From CAZAMI01 sp964627805 (GTDB lineage: Archaea; Thermoproteota; Thermoprotei_A; Sulfolobales; NBVN01): a stretch of 64,000 nucleotides of DNA. The stretch lies in contig CAZVLA010000036.1 of assembly GCA_964627805.1 (NCBI GenBank), positions 1 to 64,000 on the forward strand, in the 5' to 3' direction. Numbering within the stretch: the stretch's first letter is position 1; each line of letters starts with the position of its first letter. Position numbers and translations under genes: made by a program. The notes beneath the pieces were generated by a model, which was not told the origin of the DNA, made no database searches, and saw only the letters and a program-made list of their open reading frames with translations. Shown in pieces: positions 51,511-60,173 of the stretch.

Positions 51511-52275
51511 TTGGGTAGGTGGTCTGAACTTCATGAGAGGATCTTGAGGATTATAAGACCCAAGGGTGACCCAGTAGGTATTAAGTTATTCACTACGGAG
51601 GATGAGGCCCGTAGAGTTGCTGGTGAGTTCTCTAAGTTAAGTATAGCTATGTGCCAAGCAATTAAGTTAGCATCAAACTGTAGGCAGGTAGTAATAGCTA
51701 ATGCTGATAACATTGATGAGTGCGTCGTAGGTACTTACGTACTAGGCTTTAAGGAACCACCACCAGACCTCGAGAAGAGGTGGGTTGAGGGATTCGGCTA
51801 CACACCCGAGCTATTCAAGAAGTTAGTTGAGGGTGTCCACGCACTACCCATGGGTAAGTACAGAGCAGCTGTATTCGCGCCACTCAAGAACTTCGATAAG
51901 TACGGTGTCGAGCCCGACGCTATAGTATTAGTAGTTAATTCAATGCAGGCATACCTAGCACTAGTCGGTTACTTCGACGCTACGGGTAAGAAAGTAGTTA
52001 GTGACTTCAACGGACACGCAGCTTGCGAGGTAGTAGCTACGGTAGTTAATGGTAAGTCACCATGGCTGACAATACCGTGTGGTGGTGCTAGGGGTATTGC
52101 TGAAGCTCAAGACGATGAGTTATGGCTAGGTATGAGAGTTAATGAGGTTGAGGCAGCCCTCAAGAGGCTTGAGGCAGTAGGACTTAACTACCCACCACCA
52201 ATCTTCCAGAAGCTATGGTCACCACTAGTACCTAAGCACCCACTAACCTACTTAATAGCTAGGAAACCAAAGTAG
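51511..52275 (+). CDS. DUF169 family protein
   Basis: 254 residues. The family pattern is clear: PVGIKLFTTEDEARRV near the start, a Cys in MCQAIKLAS, VVGTYVLGFKEPP, then FAPLKNFDKYGVEPDAIVLV and the C-terminal TIPCGGARGIAEAQDDEL. DUF169 proteins are common in archaea and anaerobic bacteria, are thought to bind a ligand, and have no established reaction. Conserved Cys residues could bind a cluster. It begins with TTG and ends at an oligo-T tract. Confidence 0.85.
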   Translation: MGRWSELHERILRIIRPKGDPVGIKLFTTEDEARRVAGEFSKLSIAMCQAIKLASNCRQVVIANADNIDECVVGTYVLGFKEPPPDLEKRWVEGFGYTPELFKKLVEGVHALPMGKYRAAVFAPLKNFDKYGVEPDAIVLVVNSMQAYLALVGYFDATGKKVVSDFNGHAACEVVATVVNGKSPWLTIPCGGARGIAEAQDDELWLGMRVNEVEAALKRLEAVGLNYPPPIFQKLWSPLVPKHPLTYLIARKPK

Positions 52276-52280
52276 TTTTT
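52276..52280 (+). terminator. Oligo-T terminator directly after the DUF169 gene
   Basis: Five T residues begin at the base after the TAG stop codon. Confidence 0.45.
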
Positions 52281-52291
52281 ACCATACCCAA

Positions 52292-52309
52292 CCCTACTCA
52301 AGAGTAGGG
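52292..52309. promoter_or_regulatory. 8-bp inverted repeat just upstream of a TATA-like box
   Basis: CCCTACTC (52292-52299) and GAGTAGGG (52302-52309) are perfect arms with an AA spacer, followed by the TATA-like ACTTATAC (about 52314-52321) of the next gene. The site overlaps the expected BRE position, so it is a good candidate operator for the gene at 52356. A terminator hairpin for the DUF169 gene is the alternative. Confidence 0.4.
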
Positions 52310-52355
52310 GTTAACTTATACGGGGAGTCACCCCCAGTACTTAGGGAGTAACTCG

Positions 52356-53348
52356 GTGTGGAGTAAGTTAAGGATACTACCACCTAAGGACTTAAGGTAC
52401 GGAGGCTCAGCTAAGCTACATCCTGAGGTTTACCGTTGGTTAAGTAGTTACGGTGGCTACTCAGTAATTACTTACTGGTTTAAGTTCCCCTACGACCTCA
52501 TACCCGGTGATGGTGTTGAGTACGAACCCCTAAGCATTATTGAGTGTGGGGAGGGTCTTCGTGAGGTTCAGGTTAGGGCTCACTGGAGGTTAATAGGCTT
52601 TAGTCGTGACGTGCTCGACTTAAGTAGTGGTTACTTAGTAGTTAGCTTTACGGACTCAGGGCATACACCACTACCTAAGCTTAATGAGGGTATTAAGTTA
52701 CGTGAGTTAATGAGTAGGACCTACGTATTAAGTCCTGAAGTACTTAATGACTCAGTAACCCTCCTGTCAGTTACTGCAGTAATTACTTACTCACTCATGA
52801 CTAGTGATTGGGGGGACGCCTACGAACCCGTAATCCATGAGGGTGGGGGACCTACGAAGGACTTAAGAGTGGGTAGGGACCCCTTAAGTAAGCCTTGGGT
52901 AGTTCCTGAAGGACTTAGTAGGGTAGGTACTCCAGTAGTTAATGCTTGGTTAAGTGACGTATCTGGGTTACTGAACACACCCTTAGGGGAAGTCGTTAGT
53001 GAGTCCATTAAGTACTTAGGAGTTGGTGATGCTTTAGAAGCTATTAACTCATGCGTAGACCCTAACTCAAGGATTGAGGGTGTAGGTGATGGGTTACTTA
53101 AGTCAGTAATTAATGCGTTCCTTAAGGGGTACGGAGTATCTAGGGGATGTGTTGATTACGTACTTAGGAAGTACCTACCATTAACTATAGTTACTTCAGT
53201 ACTACCTAACATTACTAACTTAATAAGTAAGGAGTTACTACCTAAGGTGCTTAAGGCTTCATTAATAGTCATAACCGCCTACTTAAGTGACGTAGGTGAC
53301 GTACTTAGTGCTTACTTAAGGAGGTTAGGTAGTGGCTTACCTACTTGA
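52356..53348 (+). CDS. Protein of unknown function
   Basis: 330 residues, no signal peptide and no membrane segment. The N-terminal 170 residues are mixed alpha/beta with acidic and aromatic residues (YSVITYWFKFPYDLIPGDG). The C-terminal half is helical (TPLGEVVSESIKYLGVGDAL, LLKSVINAFLKGYGV). I see no known motif. It starts with GTG behind a TATA-like box and a possible operator, and its 3' end overlaps the convergent CDF transporter gene by 12 bp. It is real by length and codon use but I cannot assign a function. Confidence 0.55.
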   Translation: MWSKLRILPPKDLRYGGSAKLHPEVYRWLSSYGGYSVITYWFKFPYDLIPGDGVEYEPLSIIECGEGLREVQVRAHWRLIGFSRDVLDLSSGYLVVSFTDSGHTPLPKLNEGIKLRELMSRTYVLSPEVLNDSVTLLSVTAVITYSLMTSDWGDAYEPVIHEGGGPTKDLRVGRDPLSKPWVVPEGLSRVGTPVVNAWLSDVSGLLNTPLGEVVSESIKYLGVGDALEAINSCVDPNSRIEGVGDGLLKSVINAFLKGYGVSRGCVDYVLRKYLPLTIVTSVLPNITNLISKELLPKVLKASLIVITAYLSDVGDVLSAYLRRLGSGLPT

Positions 53349-54617
53349 GTGGGGCCTTACCCAAGGCTCCTCACGTGTTGGCTCGGTTAATCTAGTTAAT
53401 TCCCTGTTTAGGAACTTCCTAATAGCTACCTCTAAGGTAGTCCCCTCATCAACCCTCCAAACGAATATCTTATGCCTAAGTAGTAGTGAGTAAGCTAACT
53501 CACCTATATTAGTTACTAGTACGTCAGTAACTCCTAACCTATGGAGCTCCTCAGCAACCGTAGCACCTACTAGTAACTTCCTCCTAACACCACCCTCTGA
53601 AGTACCTACCTTAGGTTCAGGCCTCCTAACGTACTCCACCTTAACCACTTCACCACCCCTAACCCTAACTATGGTGAAGTACTTAGCCCTACCGAAGTGC
53701 TTAGATAGGGGCTTACCCATACCTACCTCATCCTGAGGTACGCATATCGTGAATTCCTCCCTAACCCTAGGCTCGACCTTAACCACTACATCCTCTACGT
53801 ATGGGTACCTCCTCCTAACCTCCCTACTGAACCTACTTATGAATACGTAGGTATCCTCGATTAGGTGTAGTGGTGGTGCTTGAGTAGTTACCTCAAGAAA
53901 CACTACAGGACCTGCCCACCTAGCCCTTAAGTCAGTAAGTACGTACTCACCCCTAGACACCTCCCTAAACACCTCCTTAACACCCTCCATGAAACCCCTA
54001 TCCTTAGGTAGGTCTAGGAGCGATAGTAGTGAGTCCTTACCAGCTTCGTAGGAGGCCCAGAAGAGACCAGCTACAGCAACGATTACTGAGGCTAGGTAAG
54101 CAATTACGGAGTTAGTTAGGAGGTAAGTAATTAGACCTACTAAGACCCCCGAACCCTCAATAACGTCGGATACCGTATGTAGTGCGTCAGCTCTTAAGGC
54201 TGGTGAGTTACTTACTGAAGCACCCCTAAACTTAACGTAAGCAGCACCACCTATGAGGGGTAGTGAAGCTGCTTGAGTAATAGCTGGTAGTGGGTTAGGT
54301 GGTGTTAAGGACTTAGTAGTTAGGGATGAGGTCAGTACCTCAGCACCTAGGAACGCCATAGCTACAGCTAAGCCTAAGCTAGCTAAGTCCTCAATCCTGT
54401 ATAGCCCGTAGGGGAACTTCCTAGATACCTCAGACCTCACCAGAACCATCGACGCTAGGACCGCTAAGGTAATGACTACATCAAGTAATGCGTGCATAGC
54501 CTCAACAGCTACTGCCGCATTACCTACTAAGTAACCACCTAAGAACCTAAGTAGGGTAGCTAATGCCGTCAGTAGTAGTGAAGCTAGTACGTACCTATAC
54601 ACGCTACGTAGGGACAC
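53337..54617 (-). CDS. Cation diffusion facilitator fused to a NifX/NifB-like domain
   Basis: 426 residues. Residues 1-195 are the six-segment CDF transporter with metal sites His42/Asp46 in EAMHALLDVV and Asp144, His147, Asp151 in RADALHTVSDVIEG. Residues 205-285 form the cytosolic CDF dimer domain. Residues 290-410 are a NifX/dinitrogenase iron-molybdenum-cofactor-type domain (TICVPQDEVGMGKPLSKHFG and LGVTDVLVTNIGELAYSLL). It exports Zn, Fe or similar ions; the added domain may sense or bind metal or cofactor. It starts with GTG after GGTGGT. Confidence 0.88.
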   Translation of the reverse strand: MSLRSVYRYVLASLLLTALATLLRFLGGYLVGNAAVAVEAMHALLDVVITLAVLASMVLVRSEVSRKFPYGLYRIEDLASLGLAVAMAFLGAEVLTSSLTTKSLTPPNPLPAITQAASLPLIGGAAYVKFRGASVSNSPALRADALHTVSDVIEGSGVLVGLITYLLTNSVIAYLASVIVAVAGLFWASYEAGKDSLLSLLDLPKDRGFMEGVKEVFREVSRGEYVLTDLRARWAGPVVFLEVTTQAPPLHLIEDTYVFISRFSREVRRRYPYVEDVVVKVEPRVREEFTICVPQDEVGMGKPLSKHFGRAKYFTIVRVRGGEVVKVEYVRRPEPKVGTSEGGVRRKLLVGATVAEELHRLGVTDVLVTNIGELAYSLLLRHKIFVWRVDEGTTLEVAIRKFLNRELTRLTEPTREEPWVRPHSSR

Positions 54618-54736
54618 TCAACCACCTAAGCCTTAATTACTTAGGGGTAAATAACGTGATTATAGGTGGGCTTAACTGAATTAGTTAAACCCAAGCATTA
54701 TTACCTAAGCCTAAACCCTACGAATTAGGTGGTTCA

Positions 54737-55540
54737 ATGAGTAGTAAGTTAAGTAACTTAAACACACTACAGTTAGGGATCCTAGCATTCGCTGGTGCCG
54801 CCTCATTAGATGCCTTAAGCAGTATCGTGGTATCCGCTGGTTTACTAGCGATTCCATTCGTTACTAGGGCGGTTGCTTTAGGGGTAGTTATTGGGTTACT
54901 TGAGTTCTGCGTAGTCGCTATAGCCCTCATACCTAGGGTTAAGTCATTAAGTACTGACTTAAGTAGTGACTTAGTTAGTGGGAGGGGTGCGTTACTGATT
55001 ACGCTACTCACCCTAATACTGATCATAGGTGGTGCTGAGTTAATAGCCTTCGGGGCAGTCCTCCCAGGCTCTATGGAGATCGTAGGTGCTGTAGTAGGTG
55101 CTTTAGTTTACTTCATTAAGTTCAGGTCATCACTACCCGTGAGTAGGAATGAGTTACTTACGTCAGTACTTACTTTAGTAGCTATGGTGTTCCTAGCAAT
55201 AGCTGGGTTTAGTGGGGCACCTAACGTACTAACTACCCACTTAGGTGTGGTCTCCATAGCCCTAATGATGGTTGCTGTAGCTGCCCTCGCTAGGAGTTAC
55301 GGAGCTAGTGATAAGGTCGTCGCTGCGTTACTCACGGTAGCAGCTATAGTGTTCGCGGTATCCCTACTCGTAGGTAATGGGGTGGGTATATGGCTATCAT
55401 CAAGGGCCTTCAGATTCGGTGGTGCCGTACTCGCTGGTGCTGTACTGGGGATACTATCAGGTATTTCAGGTGTCATAGCTGGTGTAGTGCTAGTTATTGA
55501 GGGTTTGAGGAAGGTAGGTAACTTAATGAAGGGTAGTTAA
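54737..55540 (+). CDS. Polytopic membrane protein of unknown function
   Basis: 267 residues made almost wholly of hydrophobic helices, about eight segments (for example VVIGLLEFCVVAIALIP, ALLITLLTLILIIGGAELIA, ALLTVAAIVFAVSLLVGNGV and the C-terminal GISGVIAGVVLVIEGL). There are no charged catalytic motifs. It may be an archaeal DUF973-like protein, but that is weak. AGGTGG precedes the ATG. It diverges from the CDF transporter and is followed after 74 bp by an anchored protease-like gene. Confidence 0.5.
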   Translation: MSSKLSNLNTLQLGILAFAGAASLDALSSIVVSAGLLAIPFVTRAVALGVVIGLLEFCVVAIALIPRVKSLSTDLSSDLVSGRGALLITLLTLILIIGGAELIAFGAVLPGSMEIVGAVVGALVYFIKFRSSLPVSRNELLTSVLTLVAMVFLAIAGFSGAPNVLTTHLGVVSIALMMVAVAALARSYGASDKVVAALLTVAAIVFAVSLLVGNGVGIWLSSRAFRFGGAVLAGAVLGILSGISGVIAGVVLVIEGLRKVGNLMKGS

Positions 55541-55614
55541 TGATTCAGTATTCTGTACGGCAGAACTCATTATCCGCTTTTCAAACCCTAAGTAATTAAT
55601 TACTGGTGTAGGGG

Positions 55615-56934
55615 GTGATTAGGGACTACACACTACTAACTGCCTCAGTAATTGCTGCGTTAGTCGTACTTACTTCATTAGTTCCTCAAGTAGTTACTAG
55701 TGGTGCTGGGGTTGAGGGGGTACCTTACTACCCAATGCACTCAGCTATATGCGCTATTAAGTCACTACAGATGGTCCTATCCTACTACGGGTACAACTAC
55801 AGTGAGTCCCTACTACTCCAGTTAAGTGGTTGGGACTACGGCGCCTTCTACCTACCTAATCAGCACGTAGGTTTCGGTATAGGTCTATACCCAGTAACCG
55901 CTATGTTCAGAGCTAGTAACTTACTGGGGTTTGACATGAGTTACTTAAGTAAGAGTGACTTTAACGACGCACTAAACTACGTAATTAACGCCTTAAGGAA
56001 CTCAACACCCGTGATTATTCAGTTAAGGGAGCATACCGTAGTTGCTGCTGGCTACACTAAGGACTCACTAATAATTAATGACCCAAGCGGTGGCCCCTAC
56101 TCATGGAGTAGCTTAGAGGATTTTGAGGTACTTAACATTAGTAAGCACTTAAGTAGGGACTTCATTAAGTACTACAAACTAATAAGTAGTAGGGTAGGGT
56201 TCGGTGGTTACGTCAGGATTAATTACGGGGTACTTAGGGAGTTATGGAGGTCTTGGTGGGGTACTTACCAGTTAATAATTATTAAGCCTAGGAAGCCTAG
56301 GGAATTCATTAACTTGAGCCTATGGGCTGAAGTACTTAGGTATGATGGTGAGTTAGAACTAGGTATTACTGGTGGGGGTGGTGGGGGTACTTACTTAAGT
56401 GGTGTTAGGGCTTGGAGGGCATTAGCTGAGGACCTAGCACTGTACTTCCCAAGCGTAGTTAGGGAGTACCCAGCTAATCTATACTGGATTAAGTCCTGCA
56501 TGCTAGACATAGCTACTGCGAGGAGGTTAGACGCCTCATCATTCCTAAGTAGCTTAGCTAACACCATTAAGTCAAGGAACTTAAGCCTAGCTTCCTGGTA
56601 CTTAGAGAGGGCCTCCGACGAATTCAGCTACGCATCAGTCCTCGTAGCTCAAGCAATTAAGTACAGAAGCAACTCCTCACTAGTTAAGGAATTACTCACT
56701 AGAGCATCAAAACACGTACTTAAGGCAGCTAAGTACGAAGAACTAGCTGGTAAGTACTTAATAATGGCGTCTAAAGAAATCAGTAAGTACCCCCTAAGGA
56801 AGGAAGTAATTAACGCAGTAAGTAAGGAGGGATTAACTGAGGAAGTAACGTACGCACTAATAACAGCAGTAATAGCTGCTGCGGCGGCCTCAGTAGTAGC
56901 TGTATTAATTAAGGGTAGGACTAAGGAACGCTAG
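55615..56934 (+). CDS. Exported C39-like cysteine peptidase with C-terminal membrane anchor
   Basis: 439 residues. A signal peptide is at 7-27 (LLTASVIAALVVLTSLVPQV). Residues 35-170 look like a C39/papain-like domain: Cys46 in HSAICAIKSLQMVLSYYGY, His140 in QLREHTVVAAGY and Asp156 in IINDPSGG, the spacing of the C39 Cys-His-Asp triad. A helical region follows (about 270-400), and the C-terminus carries a membrane helix (VTYALITAVIAAAAASVVAVL) plus a basic end. It is probably anchored outside the cell. It lies upstream of a CPBP protease, so it may act on exported peptides. Confidence 0.65.
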   Translation: MIRDYTLLTASVIAALVVLTSLVPQVVTSGAGVEGVPYYPMHSAICAIKSLQMVLSYYGYNYSESLLLQLSGWDYGAFYLPNQHVGFGIGLYPVTAMFRASNLLGFDMSYLSKSDFNDALNYVINALRNSTPVIIQLREHTVVAAGYTKDSLIINDPSGGPYSWSSLEDFEVLNISKHLSRDFIKYYKLISSRVGFGGYVRINYGVLRELWRSWWGTYQLIIIKPRKPREFINLSLWAEVLRYDGELELGITGGGGGGTYLSGVRAWRALAEDLALYFPSVVREYPANLYWIKSCMLDIATARRLDASSFLSSLANTIKSRNLSLASWYLERASDEFSYASVLVAQAIKYRSNSSLVKELLTRASKHVLKAAKYEELAGKYLIMASKEISKYPLRKEVINAVSKEGLTEEVTYALITAVIAAAAASVVAVLIKGRTKER

Positions 56935-57047
56935 ATAATATCACGTAACTTCATACCATACACTCCCATAACGCATTAATTAACTACCGTACCCAGTACT
57001 GAGCACGTACTTAGAACTCATTTAAAACACTCACCGTAGCGGATAAT

Positions 57048-57713
57048 GTGAGGGTGTTCCTTGTGTCGGTAATATTCGCTGTATTAATAGCTGTTGGTGC
57101 GGCCTCACTAGTAATTATCCTTTCAAGTATTGTGACTAGTATCTTAGCTAGGAAGCTCAAGGGTAAGCCTGAACTACTTCTTGGCGTACTCACGCAGGTC
57201 ATGATTATTGCCTTCACGCTACTCATTACGTACCTACTGACTAGGGACTTACGTGTCCTTGGGTCTTTATCGATCCCACCAATAGACTTAGGTAAGGGTG
57301 TAGCACTAGCTGCGTTGGTTTCCTTAGTCACTTACTTCTTAGGAGCTAGGATTAAGGGGAGGTGTAACCCTCCAATTAAATTAAGGAGTGTTTGGGAGTT
57401 CGTTGTCCTAGCGTTTGTAGTAGCACCTACTGGTGAGGAGCTCCTCTTTAGGGGTATGGTGGAGGGGTACTTATTAGCTAGTGGTGCAGGCATAGTAACG
57501 TCAGTAGCTTTACCAGCTACGATGTTCTCGCTAGTACACATAGCGCCCTACAGAGGCTCTGGAAGGTCATGCTTAGCAGTAGTAATTACTTCAGCACTTG
57601 CTATAGGGCTGATTGCGGGGTTATTCAGAGCTAGCACAGGCTCCATCACTTTACCAATAGTGATTCATGCAGTAGGAAACCTAGCTGGACTTAAGCAGTA
57701 TTTAGGGAAGTAA
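57048..57713 (+). CDS. CPBP-family intramembrane metalloprotease (second copy)
   Basis: 221 residues with about six membrane segments. The catalytic motifs are TGEELLFRGMVEGYLL (E-E-x3-R), FSLVHIAPY and IVIHAVGNLAG. It is shorter than the CPBP protein at 50551 and only distantly similar to it. It starts with GTG, 113 bp after the C39-like gene. It could process membrane peptides, or confer self-protection as some bacterial Abi proteins do. Its 3' end faces the POR operon across a bidirectional terminator-like hairpin. Confidence 0.8.
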   Translation: MRVFLVSVIFAVLIAVGAASLVIILSSIVTSILARKLKGKPELLLGVLTQVMIIAFTLLITYLLTRDLRVLGSLSIPPIDLGKGVALAALVSLVTYFLGARIKGRCNPPIKLRSVWEFVVLAFVVAPTGEELLFRGMVEGYLLASGAGIVTSVALPATMFSLVHIAPYRGSGRSCLAVVITSALAIGLIAGLFRASTGSITLPIVIHAVGNLAGLKQYLGK

Positions 57714-57746
57714 CTCACCTGAAGTAACGATGACTTAAACCCTACC

Positions 57747-57790
57747 ATAACCTCGGTTATTAATTAAGTAATGCGTACTTAATTAAAAAG
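57747..57790. terminator. Bidirectional terminator-like hairpins between convergent genes
   Basis: ATAACC/GGTTAT (57747-57752 and 57755-57760) is followed by a perfect 11-bp inverted repeat, TTAATTAAGTA (57760-57770) and TACTTAATTAA (57776-57786), with loop ATGCG. A run of A at 57785-57789 gives an oligo-T tract on the minus-strand transcript just after the POR stop at 57800. Confidence 0.6.
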
Positions 57791-57799
57791 TTGGGTTAT

Positions 57800-59902
57800 T
57801 TAGAATACCTTCTTACCGTCTAGTTGTAGGAGTTTGCGCCAGTTCTCATTAATTACCTTCTGTATCTCCTCGATCTCCTCATCACTTAAGTGTGAGAACC
57901 TACCCTGTAGTCTTAGGTACTCCTTAATTGGTTTTAGTTCCTTAGGCTTCACACTTAACTTAAGTACTCCGTGGTCTATCTCGTATAGCGGCCAAGCACC
58001 TGTTAGTACTGCTAACCTAGCTACCTCGACGGTCTTACTCTCAGGGAATCTCCAGCCTGTTGGGCATGGTGAGTGGATGTGTATGTAAGCTAGGCCCTCA
58101 CCTGATTCCGTAACCTTAATTGCCTTAGCTACCTTACTCCTTAAGTCATTAATGAATGCTGGTGATGCAGTAGCTATGTAGGGTACTTTATGAGCTGCTA
58201 CGATCGATATTAGGTCCTTAGGTACTTCACGCTTACCCCTCCAGACCCTACCTACGGGTGTGGTTGTTGTCCATGCCTTAAGTGGTGTAGTACCGCTCCT
58301 CTGAATACCTGTGTTCATGTATGCTTCATTATCGTACGTAATCCATATTATAGGCTCACCACACTCAGCAGCTGATGATAGTGACTGAAGACCTATGTCG
58401 GCAGCGCAGCCATCACCTGCGAAAGCAACTACCCTAACCCTACCTCCCTTACCCCTAACCCTAAACGCCCTAGCTATCCCCCTAGCGTATGCGGCGGCTG
58501 CCGCGAAGTTAGCTAGGACGCATGGAGCACCTATCCAGTTACTCGGGAAGTGCATGGCTACAGCAGCTGATACGCAGTTAGGTGGGAACACTATTACTGA
58601 GTTCCTACCCACTACATCAAGTACGTGCCTAGTAATTAGTAAGGCACCACACCCAGCACATAACTGAGAACCCGGTGCGTACACAGCACCCCTAAACTCC
58701 ACAGCACCCCTCCTACGCCTAGGCTCATGCTCCACGAAGTACGTCCTAACGCATGAGTCCCTACACCCCTCCCTAACTACGTCAATCATCCACCTAAAGT
58801 CCCTAATCGATACGTCATCACCACCCATACCAGCTACGAAGTTAATTACTGCTGGTTTAGAGCCCATACTATACAGCGTCGATAGTACGTCAAGCCCTAA
58901 CGGACCGTGCTTAGTACCGTGAGCTACGGCCCTATCAACTACACCAACAGCAACTACACCCTCCCTCTCAATGACCCCCCTAATCTCCTCACTCGGGAAT
59001 GGCCTGTAGAAACCTACCTTAATTAAGCCGACCCTAATACCCTCCTCCCTAGCAGCGTCGACTGCCCTCCTAGCTGCTGTGGTCATTGAGCCCATAGTGA
59101 TTAGTAGGTAGTCAGCACCTTCAGTCCTGTACTCCTCAATTAATCCGTAGCCCCTACCGAACCTCTCCCTAAACTCCCTCGTAACCTCCCTAATCACCCC
59201 CTTAGCCCTCTCAAGAACACCCTCAAACACCCTCCTGTAGGGTGTGTGGTACGGTGCTGGCATTACCGGGAATACGTACTCGTTAGTCTCCTCAGGATCT
59301 ACGGTGTGTCTGTAGGTCCTCCTAGGTGGTAGGAACTCATCAACCTCACCCTGCTCAGGGATGTCTACGGGTTCTGATGAGTGTGATATGTGGAAGCCGT
59401 CTAAGCACATCATAGCTGGTAGTAAGACCCTAGAGTCCTCAGCTATCCTGTATAACTGAATAACCATGTCTAAGCACTCCTGACAGGACTCTACGTAGTA
59501 CTGAATCCACCCTAAATCCCTAGCAGTCATTGAGTCTGAGTAGTCTGAAGCTAATGCCCAGTACCAACCTAAGGTCCTATTAGCTACCGCCATTACGAAG
59601 GGGGCTCTGTAGGCGGGTGCTTGAGCGATTACTTCGAAGCCGTAGCCGAAGCCTTGGGAGCACGTAGCTGTGAATGACCTAGCACCAGCTATCGCAGCTG
59701 CTAAGGCAGCAGCTATTGCTGAGTGCTCACCCTCTGGGTGTATGTACTCAGCCTTAAGCTCACCCCTAGCTACGAACTCAGCTATGTACTCAACTATCGG
59801 TGTCTGAGGTGTTATTGGGTAGGCTGAAACTACTTGAACCCTAGATAACTTAACACCGTAAGCTACTGCCTTATTACCCGATAGTAGAGCTAACTTACCC
59901 AT
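57800..59902 (-). CDS. porAB: Pyruvate (2-oxoacid):ferredoxin oxidoreductase, fused alpha-beta subunits
   Basis: 700 residues. Residues 1-390 are the alpha subunit (VVSAYPITPQTPIVEYIAEF, FTATCSQGFGYGFEVI, LLITMGSMTTAARRAVDAA). Residues 400-700 are the beta subunit with a CAGCG motif near 413-417, the thiamine-pyrophosphate motif VAFAGDGCAADIGLQSLSSA and YDNEAYMNTGIQRSGTTP. These two are normally separate genes in archaeal four-subunit PORs; a direct alpha-beta fusion is unusual. The enzyme makes acetyl-CoA and reduced ferredoxin from pyruvate, or the reverse. Gamma and delta are encoded upstream in the same operon. Confidence 0.92.
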   Translation of the reverse strand: MGKLALLSGNKAVAYGVKLSRVQVVSAYPITPQTPIVEYIAEFVARGELKAEYIHPEGEHSAIAAALAAAIAGARSFTATCSQGFGYGFEVIAQAPAYRAPFVMAVANRTLGWYWALASDYSDSMTARDLGWIQYYVESCQECLDMVIQLYRIAEDSRVLLPAMMCLDGFHISHSSEPVDIPEQGEVDEFLPPRRTYRHTVDPEETNEYVFPVMPAPYHTPYRRVFEGVLERAKGVIREVTREFRERFGRGYGLIEEYRTEGADYLLITMGSMTTAARRAVDAAREEGIRVGLIKVGFYRPFPSEEIRGVIEREGVVAVGVVDRAVAHGTKHGPLGLDVLSTLYSMGSKPAVINFVAGMGGDDVSIRDFRWMIDVVREGCRDSCVRTYFVEHEPRRRRGAVEFRGAVYAPGSQLCAGCGALLITRHVLDVVGRNSVIVFPPNCVSAAVAMHFPSNWIGAPCVLANFAAAAAYARGIARAFRVRGKGGRVRVVAFAGDGCAADIGLQSLSSAAECGEPIIWITYDNEAYMNTGIQRSGTTPLKAWTTTTPVGRVWRGKREVPKDLISIVAAHKVPYIATASPAFINDLRSKVAKAIKVTESGEGLAYIHIHSPCPTGWRFPESKTVEVARLAVLTGAWPLYEIDHGVLKLSVKPKELKPIKEYLRLQGRFSHLSDEEIEEIQKVINENWRKLLQLDGKKVF

Positions 59903-59906
59903 AACA

Positions 59907-60173
59907 TCACACCTCCCTAACCATCCTTATAGCCCCTCTAGGGCATTCATTAGCACATACACCACACCCCTTACAGAACCTATAATCAATCACTGGACCC
60001 TCACCAGACTTACTAATTACGCCTTCAGGGCAGTACTGAACGCATAGCCAGCACTTAACGCACTTACCGTAATCGATTACTGGCTTCATAACCCTCCAAC
60101 TAGCTGTTGGTTCAGACCACAGAATATCTGACCTTATGGTTGGTATCTCAGGTACTTTAACCTCTTGACTCAA
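59907..60173 (-). CDS. porD: POR delta subunit (2x[4Fe-4S] ferredoxin)
   Basis: 88 residues. Two cluster motifs, CVKCWLCVQYCPEG and CKGCGVCANECPRG, follow a Trp-rich N-terminus (LWSEPTASWRVMKPV) typical of PorD. It carries electrons from the TPP enzyme to soluble ferredoxin. The start overlaps the gamma-subunit stop by four bases, and the fused alpha-beta gene begins four bases after its end. Confidence 0.93.
   Translation of the reverse strand: MSQEVKVPEIPTIRSDILWSEPTASWRVMKPVIDYGKCVKCWLCVQYCPEGVISKSGEGPVIDYRFCKGCGVCANECPRGAIRMVREV

Noticed and set aside
55591..55604. 14-base palindrome AGTAATTAATTACT before the C39-like gene
   Set aside because: AATTAATT and AGTAATT strings are frequent throughout this AT-leaning intergenic DNA, so chance is likely.
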